64,000 nt of DNA from Progne subis subis (Eukaryota; Chordata; Aves; Passeriformes; Hirundinidae), in NCBI GenBank assembly GCA_022316685.1, contig JAKJHU010000136.1, positions 310,001 to 374,000 of the forward strand, given 5' to 3'. Shown piece by piece: positions 48,341 to 62,326 of the stretch. Made by a program: the position numbers and the translations under genes. Within the stretch, counting starts at the first letter, position 1; each line of letters opens with the position of its first letter. The notes under the pieces are model-generated. The model was given only the letters and a program-made list of their open reading frames with translations. It had not been told where the DNA came from and did no database searches.

Positions 48341-51300
48341 TTTCCCTTTCCCCATCCAACTGTGTCTTAAACTGTTTCTCTAGAACATGCAGCCCCCAGA
48401 GGGGAGGGGAGGGGGGGGGATCAACCCAAACAAAGTAAAAAAGCAACATATTGTCTGCGGCTGCCAGCAAGGCATCCCCTCCCTATCTCGTACTTAATGC
48501 GATAATGAATCTTCCCGTAGGAGCTTTTGTGGTTTAAGGCTTACTGAATAATAATGTAATACAGAATACACACAAAGCCACATTTTTCTTTCTCCTCCTT
48601 TTTTTTTTTTTTTTTTTTTTTCCGTTCAAAATACACATCTGATCAAAAGCCAGGCTGCAATTAAAGCATAGCATAGTTTGGGTTTGGTTTTTATTTTTAC
48701 TTTTTTCCATGCCACTGGAAGGCATTTCAGCAGCAAACAAAAGCTAAGACACCGTAAATATTTTCTCCATAAGGGTAATTATGAAGGTTATACTTTATAA
48801 GTCTTTAGCACTTTGACCTTTTAAACACATTTTAAATTAAATTGCTATGCAAATAGCAAAAAAATTGTCAGGAGGTTCTACCTGCTTGACAACACGGAGT
48901 GCAGGACCTGCCTTGCTCCAAGTTTCCCATCCTGGCAGTCCCTGAGCCCACGTGCAGTCGCGCTGCCCTCGCAGGAGCATCTCCTTCACCAGGCTTAGCC
49001 GGGGATAACTCGCCTGATGGACACCTCAGAGCATCCCCGGTGACACTGGGGACACCAGAAACAATGCACCCTTTAATGGCAGGGAAAGGTGCTGCTGTCC
49101 TTGTCCAGGAATTTCAGCAATGCATGGCAGTGAGAAGAACAGAGTAAAGTCCTTCTGTGGCTTCTGCTCCTCCCTCTCTGCTGTAACTTGCTCTCCGAAC
49201 GCATTACTGTTCTCAGGAGTCCCTGGCATAGCTGGAGGCTGCACACCACCTAAAGGAGCAGAGACAGGGTGAAGTAAACCCAGCTGATCCAAGTGAGGCA
49301 CATGGGAAGAAGCGTGAGCATCCAAAAAGTCCTCACATCTCACCTGCAGTGGCTGCAGTGGCTGCAGTCAGTCCTGGCCTCTGAGGAGAAAAGGCTTTGT
49401 TGGGAGCAGAGTTTTAATTGAGTTTTCTGTCCCGTGCTGTGCAAAGCCAAGTACAAGACACGGTGCTCCTCGCTGATGTGCGCAGACCCCTCCAGTCCTT
49501 CCGTGAAGAGGCTCATTCTCAGCAGGAGCTTCTCCATTTCCATCAGCTGGAAAATCTTCAAACATGAAAAAAATCTGCACTCTCCACAGACCTTCCTATA
49601 CAGGAATAGTTCTGGTCTTCCTTGTGGGACAGAGATGCACTGTCCCAGTTGAAGCCCTGACAGGAGTCACTCACTCACAATTAAAATTAATGACATAGCT
49701 GAGAGATGGCCCCGAGCCTTGCTAAGAGAGAAATAATTCATTTTGATGGTCATCTTCATTTCTTCATTTCATTTCCTTAAGCACGGCGTGTAAGACTGGA
49801 AGAGCACGTGTTTCACTTCAGTTAATGACCCTGGCACACACACAGGTCCACAATTAATTAACCAGAGCTCAGTGAGGGTGCACGCTGCTGTTTGGCTCTG
49901 GCTTCTCCTGTGCCCATTTGGGAGCCCTTTCCAAGGAGAGGCAGGGACTGGGGTTTTTGGTGCTCTGGCAGCCATGGGCAGGGGATGTGTGCCTGATGGG
50001 GAGGTCAGGTGAGGAAACCTGCCTGCTTTTGCCTCCTCAGCCACCTCTGATCTCTCATCAGCCAAAGACGAAATACCAGGCAAGAGGGAGCTTGGGTCTG
50101 GCCAAGTGCAGCTGCTCTGATCTCCTTGGGTAGGAGAAGAAAGCCTTGGCAGCTGGAATTAAATCTTAAGTGCCTCCAGAAAAAAAATTTTGCATGGGAG
50201 GCAGCCCAGAAGAGCTGCAGTTCTAGAGAAATGCTTTTGCTGCCTCAGCTTCTGCCCTCCAGAAATAAAGAAAACAACACTTGCCTGGTTTCCTCTGGCT
50301 GCTCCTGTTGTGTGCAGCCTGTCAGACCTCCTGGGAGAGCTGCCTCCTCGCTGGGCTTGCCTGTGGGACGGGGCAAGCAGGAGGTGCCACCTGCAGCAAC
50401 TGAGGCCTTGAGGAAAAACTGCTGAACACCACGGGGACACAGGCATGGGAATAGTCCTTTGGAAGGCCCTTGAAGCTGTGATGTCTTTGTTTTAAGCACC
50501 TGCTAAGACTGAAGAATCTTCTCTTGGATGACCTAGGCAGCACCTGCAAGTCTCAGGACAGATGAAGGCACCTTCAGGAGCCAGTTCTGGCCAAGCTCCC
50601 GGGGATTCCCAAGGGCTTCTACCTCACCGGCACTCGGACGCTCCCCTACGGAGCCAACCACCAACACAAACCTTTAGGAGCCACTCAGGAATTTATTTTA
50701 CATGCTGATGAAATCAGAATTGAAATCAAGTCCCGGGAGCGAACAAGGATCAGGACATGACAACGTCCACCACGGCAATTCATGGATCCCAGTGAGACCA
50801 CGCCGAGCTGCTGCATTGTGTTTATTTTGAATTTAGAGGCTTGTGCTTAGCGACAGGTTGCCAGTGTCCATCTGTAGCTTGTTTTTTGTTTTCATCCGTG
50901 CTGCACATTTGTGTGACAAGACGTGGGCACGCTCAGCGTGGAACAAACCTGCTTGTTTTTCACCTCCAGTCTACCCACAGGGAAGGCTTGGCAGATCTGC
51001 GCCAGCAGCACGTTCCTAGAGGCACCTGGAGAAGCTCAGCATCCCCATCCACTGCCCCAGGCATGTGAGGCCAGGCAGGAACAAGCTCTGCCCGGTGCAG
51101 GCAGCCTCCTCTGGCCAGGAGTAAAAAATCCACCGATTCCTGATGCTCTAGCAGGGCTGGGATGGCCTCTTCCAGATAATTCAGCTGTGAGAAGAGACCT
51201 TAGCCCACTACACGCCTAACCTCGCTGAAGCAGTAAAGCTTTTGCACTGTTAAATAACAGCTGGATCCATTGACTCTGGTACCTTCCCTGCAGGCCGGGA

Positions 51301-52640
51301 GCTGGGCATGTATTAATTATCTTGGTCAGCTAATTAGGGATGCAGATATTTCTTTTCCCCCTGCCGAGGCCTTTCCCAGAATTTAGGAGGAACATTTAAA
51401 TGTGGTAATGGCCCATCCCTGAGTGCCCCCAGCCGTTTGAACTTCAGCCTGCCACAAGCTGCCCACAGCAGACAGGATGGGGAGACCAGCTGGCTTAAAA
51501 GCAGATTTAAGGATTATCACAGCCCTCTGAGCAAATTCAGAAGTACACACGCATGCAGCTAACCAACAAGTATGTTCCAGTGACATAAAGAGCCTCCTGC
51601 AGTTAAAAGGGGGAAAAAAAAAAAAATTAGATTATTTTTAAAGCAATTTCCTTAAGAGAAGAAGGGAAGAGCTGGAAGAGCTGGATATTATGCATTTGCA
51701 ATGACAAGTAAGGAGTGAGTTCTGCCTGGTCTCAAAAATGAGAGGTAAAACAATGCTGGTATCCCCCTGCAGCCACTGAAAGCAAGCTGGTGCATGCACG
51801 GCGACATCTTGCAGAAACCTGAATTTTGGTTTTCCTTTCCCGCTCCCTCCTCTGCAGAGATGAGCTCCCGATGATGAGGGCCCAGGGGGAGAAGCCCCAG
51901 GTGGGATATCACACGTGAATCCAGGGCTGCTGCATGCCTAAGGCAGGGCAGAGCTCCACCGCTCCTCACCCCAAGGCGTGCCCAGCGCCACACAAGGCGT
52001 GTGCTGCCGTCAGATGGCAACGTAGGAGAGCCAGAAGTTGTGCCAAGGCTCTGGCTGGGCTGGGGAAGGAAAAGAAAAGAAAAAAAAAAAAAAAAAGGCA
52101 AGAAAATAAAATAATCACCCACACTGAACAGCCTTTCCTTGCAGGCTTGCTGGCAGTGAAAAAAATCTGTTGGTGTGCCCTGAAACAGCACCTGAGCATC
52201 CCAAAAATGGCAGAGAGGAGCCAAGCAGGAGGCTGCTGTGCCAGCCGCTGGCCTCGGGTGCATGGGCTTTCCTTCTGCCACCTGCACTTTCCAGGAAAAA
52301 CTTAGAAGCTGCAATCTCTTTCCCTGGACACGGGAGCTAACACTTTTGAGGCTCTTCTCCTACTAAATTGAAATTCTCACAGCAATTCAGCTAAGGGGAA
52401 AAAAAAAAAAACCAACAAACAACTCAATGGCAGCAATTTGTACGCAAGACACAGGGCAGGAGGCCTTTTGGGGAGCACACCTGCAGGAGGCTGCAGCCTG
52501 TGCTCCCCAGGAAGGTGTGTGGGAGGGGAGCAGGGAGGCAGCTGGCACACAGGATGGGTTTGGAGGGATGAGACCAAAGGTTGGAGCCAGCTTGCCCCAC
52601 CTGCACTAGCACCAGAGAATTGGTGCTTTCAGGGGCTGCC
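46000..52640. other. Intergenic region with two small GC-rich patches
   Basis: Between two CR1 copies there are CpG-containing patches near 46.55-46.77 kb and 48.05-48.29 kb, poly(T) runs, and an AT-rich block 48.45-48.88 kb with the octamer ATGCAAAT at 48846-48853 that looks like a conserved enhancer. Open frames here match no known family I recognise. Confidence 0.6.
48314..48346. repeat. Poly(T) tract
   Basis: A run of over 25 T directly after the GC-rich patch at 48.1-48.3 kb; a second T run sits at 48598-48621. Confidence 0.9.
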
Positions 52641-52808
52641 AGAGAATCCCAGAATGGTTTGGGTGGGAAGGGACCTTAAACTCATCCAGTGCCACCTGCT
52701 GCCATGGCAGGGACACCTTCCACTGTCCCAGGCTGCTCCAAGCCCCATCCAACCTGGCCTTGGATGCTGCCAGGGATCCAGGGGCAGCCACAGCTTCTCT
52801 TGGCAACC
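52641..52808 (-). mobile_element. CR1 LINE 3' terminal fragment
   Basis: It opens with AGAATCCCAGAATGGTTTGG, then GGGAAGGGACCTTAAACTCA, CATGGCAGGGACACCTTCCA and GGCCTTGGATGCTGCCAGGG. The copy ends within the CAGCTTCTC motif, so it is a short truncated insertion. Confidence 0.9.
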
Positions 52809-55800
52809 TAAGTCCCCTGGAGAATCAAAAAGTGACCAAAAAGAGGTGAAAAAAGAAACTGCAGGTTATTTTTACAGCTGTTCCTGTTACAGGAGCTACA
52901 CACAAGCTCTGCTAGGACAACTGGCATAGCCCATGTCATAGCTGTGTCCTGGGCTGTCCCAGAACCTGGAAAAATTCCCTTCCTCCCCATGCAGCCTTGC
53001 TTGAGCAGAAAGAGGCTCCATAGATACTTTTTTTTGGTGTGTACAGCACCTGGGGGATATCATCTCAGATCTGGTGTTTTCCATGACAGCAGCAGCGCCT
53101 GGCCGTCACCCACCTGAGTTCTGACACAAGCTCTGGCAGCGTGGCCAGCAGTCCAATTTCCTTGTGGGCATCCTGACAAGGCCCTGCCTCGTCACAGAGA
53201 GCCGCTGCCTTGGATCGACACACTGGGAGACGCCAGAGCCTCCAAGTGAACCAACTCCTCAGAAGGTCAATCACCCCAGCACAAGGCTGGGGAAGGTTTA
53301 GGACCTTTAATGACCTTACTAACACAGGCAAGGCTTTCCTGCCAGGTCTGGGACTGCTCTGAGATTGGGCTCTGCGAGTGTTCTGCTGCAGAAAGCTGAG
53401 CACAGCTGGCACATTTGTGGAAACAAAACTGTGGTGTGATCTGTTTAGAAACAAGCAAGGCAAGAGGAAAAGCCAAACGAGCAAGACAAGGAATAATTAC
53501 TGTACTTGTACTTATTTACACGCTATTCACTCCAAGAGGGTGAAGTTAGGACCCAAGTCACATTGTAAAAGACAGACCCCACGCGGTGCAGGCAGCAGCC
53601 CCCAGTGACACTCGGCGCCGGGCTCAGCAACACCAACACAGGGGAACAGACCTCCAAATTCCCCAAGGGATGATTACAACAGATCCCATCCAACACCTCC
53701 ACAGCCACACACAGCCAAGAACTCAAACTTCTCCCCCGTTCACTCAGGACACGCCAAAGCAGGGGTGCAGCAGACTTAAACCAAAGGCAGTGCTCTCTTA
53801 ACAACCCCCACACCTCAGGCTGCAGCTGATGGTAACGGGAAGCTGTTAATGCAACCACCTCCAGCTGCAGCCAAAGCCTCTCCAACATGAGGCATTTGTC
53901 AGCAGCTCAAGAGGTTTCAGAGGGTTTTTTAGAGGAAAATGGGCACCTCTCATGGTTGTAGAGCACCCTGGTTCAGCAACACTCAGCAGGCTGAAAGACC
54001 CAGAGGGAAAACAAACAGATCAATAAAAAGTCCCGCTTTGGGGGGAGTTTTCTTTAAAATCAACAAGTTTAAAAGTGAACTTTAAAAGTAAAACCAACTT
54101 TAAAAGTAAACCAAATGAGTTTTCTTTAAAACCCCCAACTTTGTTTCTGCAGGATTTGGCTCATAAATTTTGAGTAGAGGGCAGAAGCCTCTGCACTGGG
54201 AGTTGTGGAATCCAAACAAGGGCAAGGCATTAGCAGCACCCCTCAACCTCAGGTGCTCCTCTAGTTCCACATCCCTTCTCTTTGTCCCCCCCAAACTCTT
54301 TTCAGCTACAGCTGTGCTACGAGGCTGCAGTCATCACTCCTCCATAAGAGCAGAGCTCTGATATTCTTTGCCTCAGATATTCTTTTTTTGGGGTTTGTGC
54401 TGTTTTTCAGCTCTTGCTAATGAGGAGTGAGCTAGAAACACATTGGATGTTTTTGTGATTGTTTTGTCCCCAGTGGGCTCAATGTATTGTCATTGCTTGT
54501 GTTTGGTACTTCAGCCTCCATCTGGGAAAAACACCTTGTTTTCTAAATGTGCCACTGGAGTTGGAAAACTGTCTTGTGAGTAAAAGCTCATGGTGGTGGG
54601 CAGGTAGAAAAATGAGGAAGAGCCCTAAACACTGACACTGGCAAGAACAAGAGTTGGGGATGAGGGTGACCTGTCAGGTTTTCTCATTTTTAACCTATTA
54701 CTGCTTGGGCAGTTCTAACTTGGCTTTGGTGGTTTTGGTTTTCTTGATAACAGATGGGACAAAACCTGCTACTTCGTTTTCCAGAATTAATACTTAAAGG
54801 GTGGGTTGGTTTTTTGGTAATGGTTTGTTTTGCTTTGCCTAAGGATGGTACACTGAACTGAATTTTAAGAGTTTCAAACATTATTAACCTTTATTCACAA
54901 ATTGTATGAGCTTAGAGAGAATTGCTGTGGGCATCGAGCTTCAATTCCTGCATTCTCAAAGGTTTTGCTGCCAAGTTTACAGTACAAGGACAGAGGGTCT
55001 TCTAAAAGGCTTTCAGCAGCCTCAAAAACTGACCTTTAAATGCAATGACTTGGCTATTTGAAGAAGGAAGACTCCCCAGCAATAATGCTTGCAAAGTCTG
55101 CAACCCTGCTCGTGGGAGAAACTCATGCAGGGATGCATCTGTGCTGTCCTGCACATCTTTTTCAGACCTAGGAAATAAAAATAAATAAAACTTAGAGATA
55201 AATAAATAAAACCTTGTGCTCAGGCTTTTGGGAAACAGCAGAGGTTGTGTGTCAGCAGTGTCCCAGCTTGCAGAAATGGGTTTGGTTCACTCCTGCCCAT
55301 GGTTCATTCCCAGGAAAGCGACCACCACCCCATTGTAATCCTCCTCCTCATCCAGCACCATCTGGCAGCACCTGAATCCTGGCACCTTTCAATTCCACTT
55401 CACCAGCTAGAATATCCTGCAGCTTGATTGCCACCACAGTTAACTATTATTTGAGAAGTCTGGCCAAGCTGAGGAGATGGGAACAGGCCACTGGGTTAGC
55501 ACTGATACAATAGCTTAGGAAAAAACCCCAAAACCTCTCCCTCCTTCCACCCAAATCGTTCCACTTGTCAGGACGCTCGCCCCTCTTGTCCCATGCCCAA
55601 CCCACCGTTCCCAAGTCACACTTCGAAGGCAGCTCTTTCTGAGCCCCCTCCCAACATTACACGTGTCTTGAAGGACCTGGGCCTCACCTTCAACCAGTGA
55701 GGTGATTACAAATGGGGCCTGAGGGGAGCAAACCCCTTCATTGCTAATTCTGTCCCCAGAGGTACCCCCTCTCCTCATTTTCCTGCCACACCTCGTTAAA

Positions 55801-57667
55801 TATCTGCAGGAAATTGCCTGCTTCCCTAGGGCTCTGCTCTCCAGGGCCTCATAGAAATGGAGAACAAGGATTAAACACCGTCACTGGTCTAACCTGTCTG
55901 TGTTTTCCACGTGCCTGCTCTGGTAAAAGGGGCTGCAGGTGCTGTAGGGCAACAGACCCGAGGTCCAGCTCTCATTTCCGTAGTTTCCACCAACAAGAGG
56001 CAGCATTCTCTTAAGAAGGTAACCCTGGCTGAGGCCCAGAGGAAAACTGGAACAGGCACTAAGGCTCATTGCTGACTCCCATTCTCACTCTTGTGGTGAT
56101 GCTGAAAGACAGAGCGGTGTTTTATAGGCAGGAGTTTTGCAAACATATCTTCCTTTGCCTACAGAAGCAGCACATCTTCCCTCACCCACCAGCATGATCC
56201 AATGGCTGCTGTAATTAAAATGAAGCCAGACTGAACCAATTTGACACTCAAGCAGTTCAGATTTAAAATACTCTCTTGGAAAAACTGCACTTTGCAGTTG
56301 AGAGGCAGCACATATGTTTATGTATGGATAATGAGCCTTGCTGGCAAGGACAATTAAGTCTCCTGGAAGCATCTGTGGTCATTCTCCACCTGCATGTCAG
56401 AGGGAGGCTCTCTGTAAAATATTTGCTGTTCTCTGAGGCAATTGTACCATCCCTTGTACTTGGCCCTGGTGGCTGCTGTGCTGATTCTACAGAAGACTCT
56501 TCCTTGCCATTTTCCTGATGTGCCTTTGCATCTCAAAGGGGGATGGCAGTCACCGCCCAAAGTTAAATGTATTTTATTTTTATTTCCATTTTGCATCATA
56601 TTTCTGCCTTGGACCCAGTCTTGTGCTTAGTTATAAAGAAAGCACAACCTAGAAGACTGGATTGCCAAGTGCAATTACAATTTATCCAGTAGCAATTCCA
56701 TTCAGACAGGTTTTTCCAGCCTCCCCACATGTCCCAGCTGCCAGCAAAATAGCTCATGGGGTTTTGTAGGTGTGAAAATCCAGCGAGAGCCCGATAGGAG
56801 CTTTTTCCATACCCAGTGAGGCAGGACGGGGCCAGCCCAGCTGGGTGACAAAAGGTCCAAACCAGATCAAGTGATGTCACCCATCTTCACTGCCAAAAAT
56901 GACCACATTTCCTGGGTATTTATGAGAATTTTTCAGCCCCCTGGGCAGGAAGCTCTTTTCCTTACCCCTGGAAAAGAGTGCTGTTGCCCTTGTTCCCAGC
57001 AGCTGGCTCCCAGGCTGCCCCAGCGGGCCTGGGAGAGGCACGGGTGGGGATTCTGCAGTGCCTGCAGCCCCACATCCACGTGCAGCATGCACAGCAAAAA
57101 ATGCAGCCCTGCAGGGAGATTTGCTTTGGATTAATTAATTTTTTAATGAAACCTCCCCCTGCTGCCCTGTGGAGCCAGAGCAGTGTTAATGTCTCCTGGG
57201 CCTTGTTCAGGGTGGAGCCATTTCTGCCACCTTTCCTGACCCAGGGAGTTTGCCAAGCTCTTTGCCTTTCCAGGAATTCCCACTTGCTCCAGTGCTGGGG
57301 CTGCCATAGGGCTATAAATAAACAGCTCATGTTGCAAAGATGATGCACAGGTCAGAAGTTCTGGGTTGTGTTTTGGCAGGATGGTGATGCCCAGCTATCA
57401 ACCCACACCCACTCCTCACCTAATCCTTTAAAGGGTAGCTCAACAGAGGAGTAACAGAAGAGCCCCGTACCTGTTGCTTCTTAAAATTTATATATATACA
57501 CATGCTTTTGGGACAAAGAACAATACAGCACGGCCCTCTGGAATCCCCTGCTGAAAGAGTCTCTCCTCTCCACTCACAGCAGTACACTTTGGTGTGAAAT
57601 ATAGATTACTGGGGGTTCTAATACAGGGTTTTTTTTGTTTGTTTGGGGTTTTTTTTTGTTGGTTTTT

Positions 57668-57700
<33 letters not shown>
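57668..57700. repeat. (TTG)11 trinucleotide repeat
   Basis: Eleven TTG units embedded in T/G-rich sequence with poly(T) on both sides. Confidence 0.92.
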
Positions 57701-57703
<3 letters not shown>

Positions 57704-60639
57704 TTTTAATTTCTTTTCAAGAAGCACACTCAGGAACAATTTCCTAGCTGGGGACCCACCCACGTACTTACACTCATCTCCACCCATTTTCCCCCCTGTT
57801 TTTGTCATCTCTAAGACATGTGAAATTCTCAAGAGGAGAGTAATAGTCCTGAATGAGAGGCTTGGGAAGAGCAGACAGAGCATGTTATTAAAGGACTAAC
57901 TCTGCAGCACTGCACTTACAGAGCAGGGCTGTTTGGGACATTCATACCAAGCAGTGCAGTTCTCCCCCTCAACAGTTTTGATTGTTTTGGGTTTTTTTTT
58001 TTCCTAAAAGAATTCTGCTATTTTTTCACTTTATGAAAGTTGACTCTACCCTAAACTCAGGTGAAAGCAAGAGGCAGCACTAAAGCATCATTAAATGTGA
58101 TAGAAGGTTCCAGGTCAAGTTGGCTATTGCAGATAAAGCTGCTATCATCTCCTGTTAGTGACTGGGACCGAAAGCCAAGGGTTTTCATTGCACACCACAT
58201 AAGAAGTACTTTATAAATCACAATAACTCCTGACGTGCAATAACATCCAGTCTTATTAATATAAACTGCAGGGATTTTTTTTTTTTTTTTTTTTTAAGTC
58301 TGCTGGCAGTAAAACCACCCCTTCTATAAAATGTTGTCATTCACACATGCCCTGCAGCTTCTCACAGCACCTTTAAGCACTAAAGATGTTCATTACCTCA
58401 TACACTGAAAAAAAGAGAGTGGGATTATATCGTTGCTTCAAAATAGTTCCCTCCAACTCTCCTTAAGCTGGAAGGTGCCAGCTGTGGGCACCCCCAAACC
58501 CCACGGGGGTCCCTGCCCCAGAGCAGCCAGCCCTGCTCTCTGCTCTGGCTCTGCTGGTTTGGGTGCCCTGGCACACAGGTAGGGCTGGATGCACAAGAAC
58601 AACGCTTTCTTCCTTCCCCTCAGGCACAGAGACGTTTTATTTTGTCACTGTGTTAGGAAGCGATGCATCTCCCTCCGAACAGCTTTTCCAGCCAGGCCGT
58701 AGCCTCCCCCAACTCAGGGGTTGCAGGTGGGACCTCCTGTGCTGCAGGGAAAGGGTTGGAGCTTCCTGGGAACCATCCAGACCCCTTTTATCACTCAAAG
58801 TGCTTCTGCCAAGATGACCAAGGTGTCAGCTCAGGTCCCCATTGCTGAGGGGTGGCAGAGGGTGGCCTGTGGCCACCAGGATCTCACAGACTCCTGTCCC
58901 CCACCTTGCTGTCTCATGCAGTCCTTCCTCCTCCTCCCTCCCACCTACGTGGGGGTGATTTGTGCCCAGTACCCACAGAACAAAGTTCTCTGCCCTACAG
59001 AGGCTCTGCAAATGTTTTCTTAATAGAAGCCAGCATCAATACAGAAGTCATTTTCCTCCTGTAAGGGGGGGAACCTGTGAGTTCCTGCAAGGAAACAGTC
59101 AGAACCAAGCAGGAAGACACAGCTGGGATACTGACAGCACCATGACCCCACTCTTCCAACAAACAAACAACTCTTTATGCTACATGTGTACAGTAAACAC
59201 ATTGCAGGAGGCAGATGGTGTTAGAATATAAACACGAGGAAAGAGAAGAGTCTAGCTAGATACCACTTTTCTATCTTGAAAAAGGGGGAGCTTTTTTCCC
59301 AAGGTCCCCCCCTTTCTTATTCAAGGGAACATAACATTGTTGAAGCAGGGGGAAAATGCTACTCCTCTAAATTGACCAACACAAGAGGAAGGAGCAAAGA
59401 GATTTAAGCCCAAACTGAGCAACAGAAGGGGGTTAGCTCAAGCTTTCCAGCATACCAGAGAGCCCCACCACCACTACCAGCCTGTCTGAGGAGCTCCTCT
59501 TGAGGAACTCTTCCATCAGAAAAATTCTGACTGGCCCAGCTACTGTTCTCCGCCCCAGAGTCACAGCAAAGCCACCATCCCTACCCAGATACACCTTGTA
59601 TTTTAGTTAAAATGCTCGTGGGGTGTTGATCCTACAGAGTTTTGTGCCAGTGCCCCCCAGCTGGGCCTCGTGCATACCAGCACAGAATATAGATAAGGAT
59701 GGGAGAGGAAAGACAAGCCCAAAGCCTCTTTTATTTTCAAGTGACTTTTGATGAGACATGTCAGAAATAGCGGGATCTTTTCCAACGTCTGTCCTACTTT
59801 GCAACAATAGCTGCTTGTTGTGCACAGTGAGTCGAGGAGATGCCAGCAGGAATGGTTGTAATACCACTTTAGAAGTCAATTAATTGCTTCTAATTAGACT
59901 GCTCTGCTAAGATATAAGTAGGAATAGCTCATCTTGCAATAAACTTTTACAACCTTTTGACACACAGCTGAAAGCCACTTTGCCTGCTTTGCTGTGCATG
60001 GAAGGAGTGGGTGCTGCTTATTCTCCGTAACAGATGCACAGCCATACACAATTTTCTCTGCTTCTAGTGCAGTTGGTTTGCAGCTCCAAGGTTTATTCCT
60101 CCCCCCATTGGTGGTTCCTGTAAGGTACAATAAAAGGGATTCCTGGATGTCACTTGTTACAGAAACAGCGTTCAAGCGCTGTAGCAAAAGTACAAACACC
60201 TTCACAATCTTAATTTGTAACCTTCAGGGCTTTTTTTTTTTTTTTTTTTCTTTTTTCCCTTGGCAGTTTATGCTTTCTTGCCGCAGGGAATAAAACATGT
60301 TTTCTATCTGCACCATGACTTAAAAAAAAAAAAAAAGGGGGAGGGGGGAATTTTAGTGCTAATTGGATGAAAGGAATAGTGTAAAACATAATAGAGAAAA
60401 TAACCCCAGAAGGGGGAATGAATTAATGCACCAAAGTCCTGTGGGCGTCCTAAAGACAGCAAATATTTACCTGCTCTGAGAACATGTACTTTGAAGGCGC
60501 CTTAGCCCGGTAACAAAATCGAGAGCCGTGCAATACGCCCTTCTATAAACATTTGCGCTTGACATCACTCCTTCTCCGGAGCTGTAACATCAGGGCCGGG
60601 GTTGTATTTCCTTGGTTTATCGGCGCGTGTGCTCGGCCG

Positions 60640-60700
60640 CAGCTGGAGCCGGGATTGCCGGGATTGCCAGGGATTGCCAGGATTGCCGGGCTGCGGGCTG
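60640..60700. repeat. Tandem GGGATTGCC-type minisatellite
   Basis: Four close copies of GGGATTGCC/GGATTGCCA follow each other from about 60651 to 60688 inside the GC-rich patch. Confidence 0.75.
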
Positions 60701-60859
60701 GAGGTGCGGGCGGTTCGGGGCTGCCGACAGTAGATGTCAGCATTGCCTTGCGCCTCCCCGCTGCTCCGGGCACCAGGCACCGAGACGCGCACGGAGACAA
60801 AATGTTCAACTGATAGGGAGCAGCATTTATTTCAGCTAGTCTGCATATTTCTAGGCGCC

Positions 60860-60893
60860 TTTTTTTTCTTTTTTTTTTTTTTTTTTCCTTTCC

Positions 60894-60938
<45 letters not shown>
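60860..60938. repeat. Adjacent poly(T) and poly(A) tracts
   Basis: T8, then T18 (60869-60886), CCTTTCCC and T3, then A41 (60898-60938). The two tracts could fold into a long A:T hairpin. Confidence 0.93.
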
Positions 60939-60942
<4 letters not shown>

Positions 60943-62294
60943 GTTTCCCAATGATTTAGGATGGATAAAAATGACAGTGGTCTTTCCCCCATCGGTTTAA
61001 TGCTCTGCCAGAGATATGCTTTGAAGGTTTCTCTTCAACGATTTTTCACGCCATTATGACTGTGAGAAGGAGCATATAAGAAATGAATAATTCTTTGTTT
61101 GGCCACTCAGGGGCTGAGAAGGGCGAGCGGCCTCTCTCCCCCCTGCTCCCCATCAGCCAGGGCTGTACCTCTAACACTGTGCATCCCCTCTCCCAGCCTG
61201 GGATGCTTTTCCGAGAAACTCCCACGCCTTGCAGGAGGCTGCTGATGCCCGTTCTTAAACCTCTGCAAAGGAGCGGACGAAATACCCTCCGGCCATGCCC
61301 TCGGCCTGGTTCAGGGACAGGGACAGAGGCTCTCTCCTCCTGCCCGGCGCCGCTAATTCTCAGCTCTGCATTAGGGTGGCAGCATCGGCCGCGCTTTGGG
61401 CACTGCCGGCGGTCCCGGACGCTCGCAGGAGCTGCGCATCCCATGGGAGCCGAGCTGCGAGGGCTGGGCACCGCCCAGGGACAACTGTGCCGGGGGACAC
61501 CTGGAATTAGAACTGCTCCCGGACAGCTCCGGGATAGCTGGTGGCCTGAGATGGCCCCAGGCAGCTCACAGGTATTCGCCGGGCTGAACCCGAGCGTGGT
61601 GTTTGCCACGGTGAGGAACACGAGCAGCCAGTCCTGCTGTCACTGCTGTCCCCTCCTGCTTGCAGTGGCTTGGACAGGGGAGAGAGGGAGTTTGGCCACA
61701 GAAAGTTCCTGCTGTAGTGTGGGGCAATGATGCAGCTTCATCCGGAGAGCAAAAGGAACCAGTCATCCACCCATGCTGTGTTCCCAGAGCCCCTCCTGTG
61801 CTTCCCCAGGCACGGAGAGAGGACTGAGAATGTTTGGCAGAAGAGGAGCGGTGAAATGGAGGAGAACCAGCGACAGCATTCAGAGGTGCTTTTATTTATG
61901 TTGGAGGCTTTAAAATTATGATGGAGTGCAAATGCTGGTAAGGATGAGAAAGGATCATTTATCTTGGAAGATTTCACCCAGCCCAACTTCTAGCACAGCC
62001 CCTCTCACAGCAAATGTTTTCAGGAAGGCATCCCTCTGCTTGGGGGATTTCAGGCTTTTGGGTATGTAAAAGTTTAATGGCTTTCAGAGAGACACATCCA
62101 AAGTCTTCCAGTCTTGCTCCACCAGAGCTCTTGGGATCCTAGAGTGGCGTTGAACTATTCTGCCAGAGCCACAGTCTGCCAGATCTGTATGTTTCATTTT
62201 AATTTGCACACCCTGGAGCAGCACCATTTATGAGCAGTGCTTCACTGGTGGGAAATATAATTTGAAGAGTGTCATCATCACCTTTAAAATGGAC

Positions 62295-62326
62295 TTGTCA
62301 GCTACCATTTATGGAGTAGCTGACAA
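62295..62326. other. Perfect 11-bp inverted repeat with 10-base loop
   Basis: TTGTCAGCTAC at 62295-62305 and GTAGCTGACAA at 62316-62326 are exact reverse complements. Just outside, AAAAT and a TTTT run could extend pairing across a small bulge. It is too short for a typical microRNA precursor. Confidence 0.8.

Noticed and set aside
51688..52314. 208-codon minus-strand frame
   Set aside because: Low-complexity Phe run from a poly(A) tract, no family resemblance, overlaps a plus-strand frame.
61046..61730. 191- and 215-codon frames on opposite strands
   Set aside because: They occupy the same GC-rich DNA and have no homology I can name; kept only as part of a finding about the patch.
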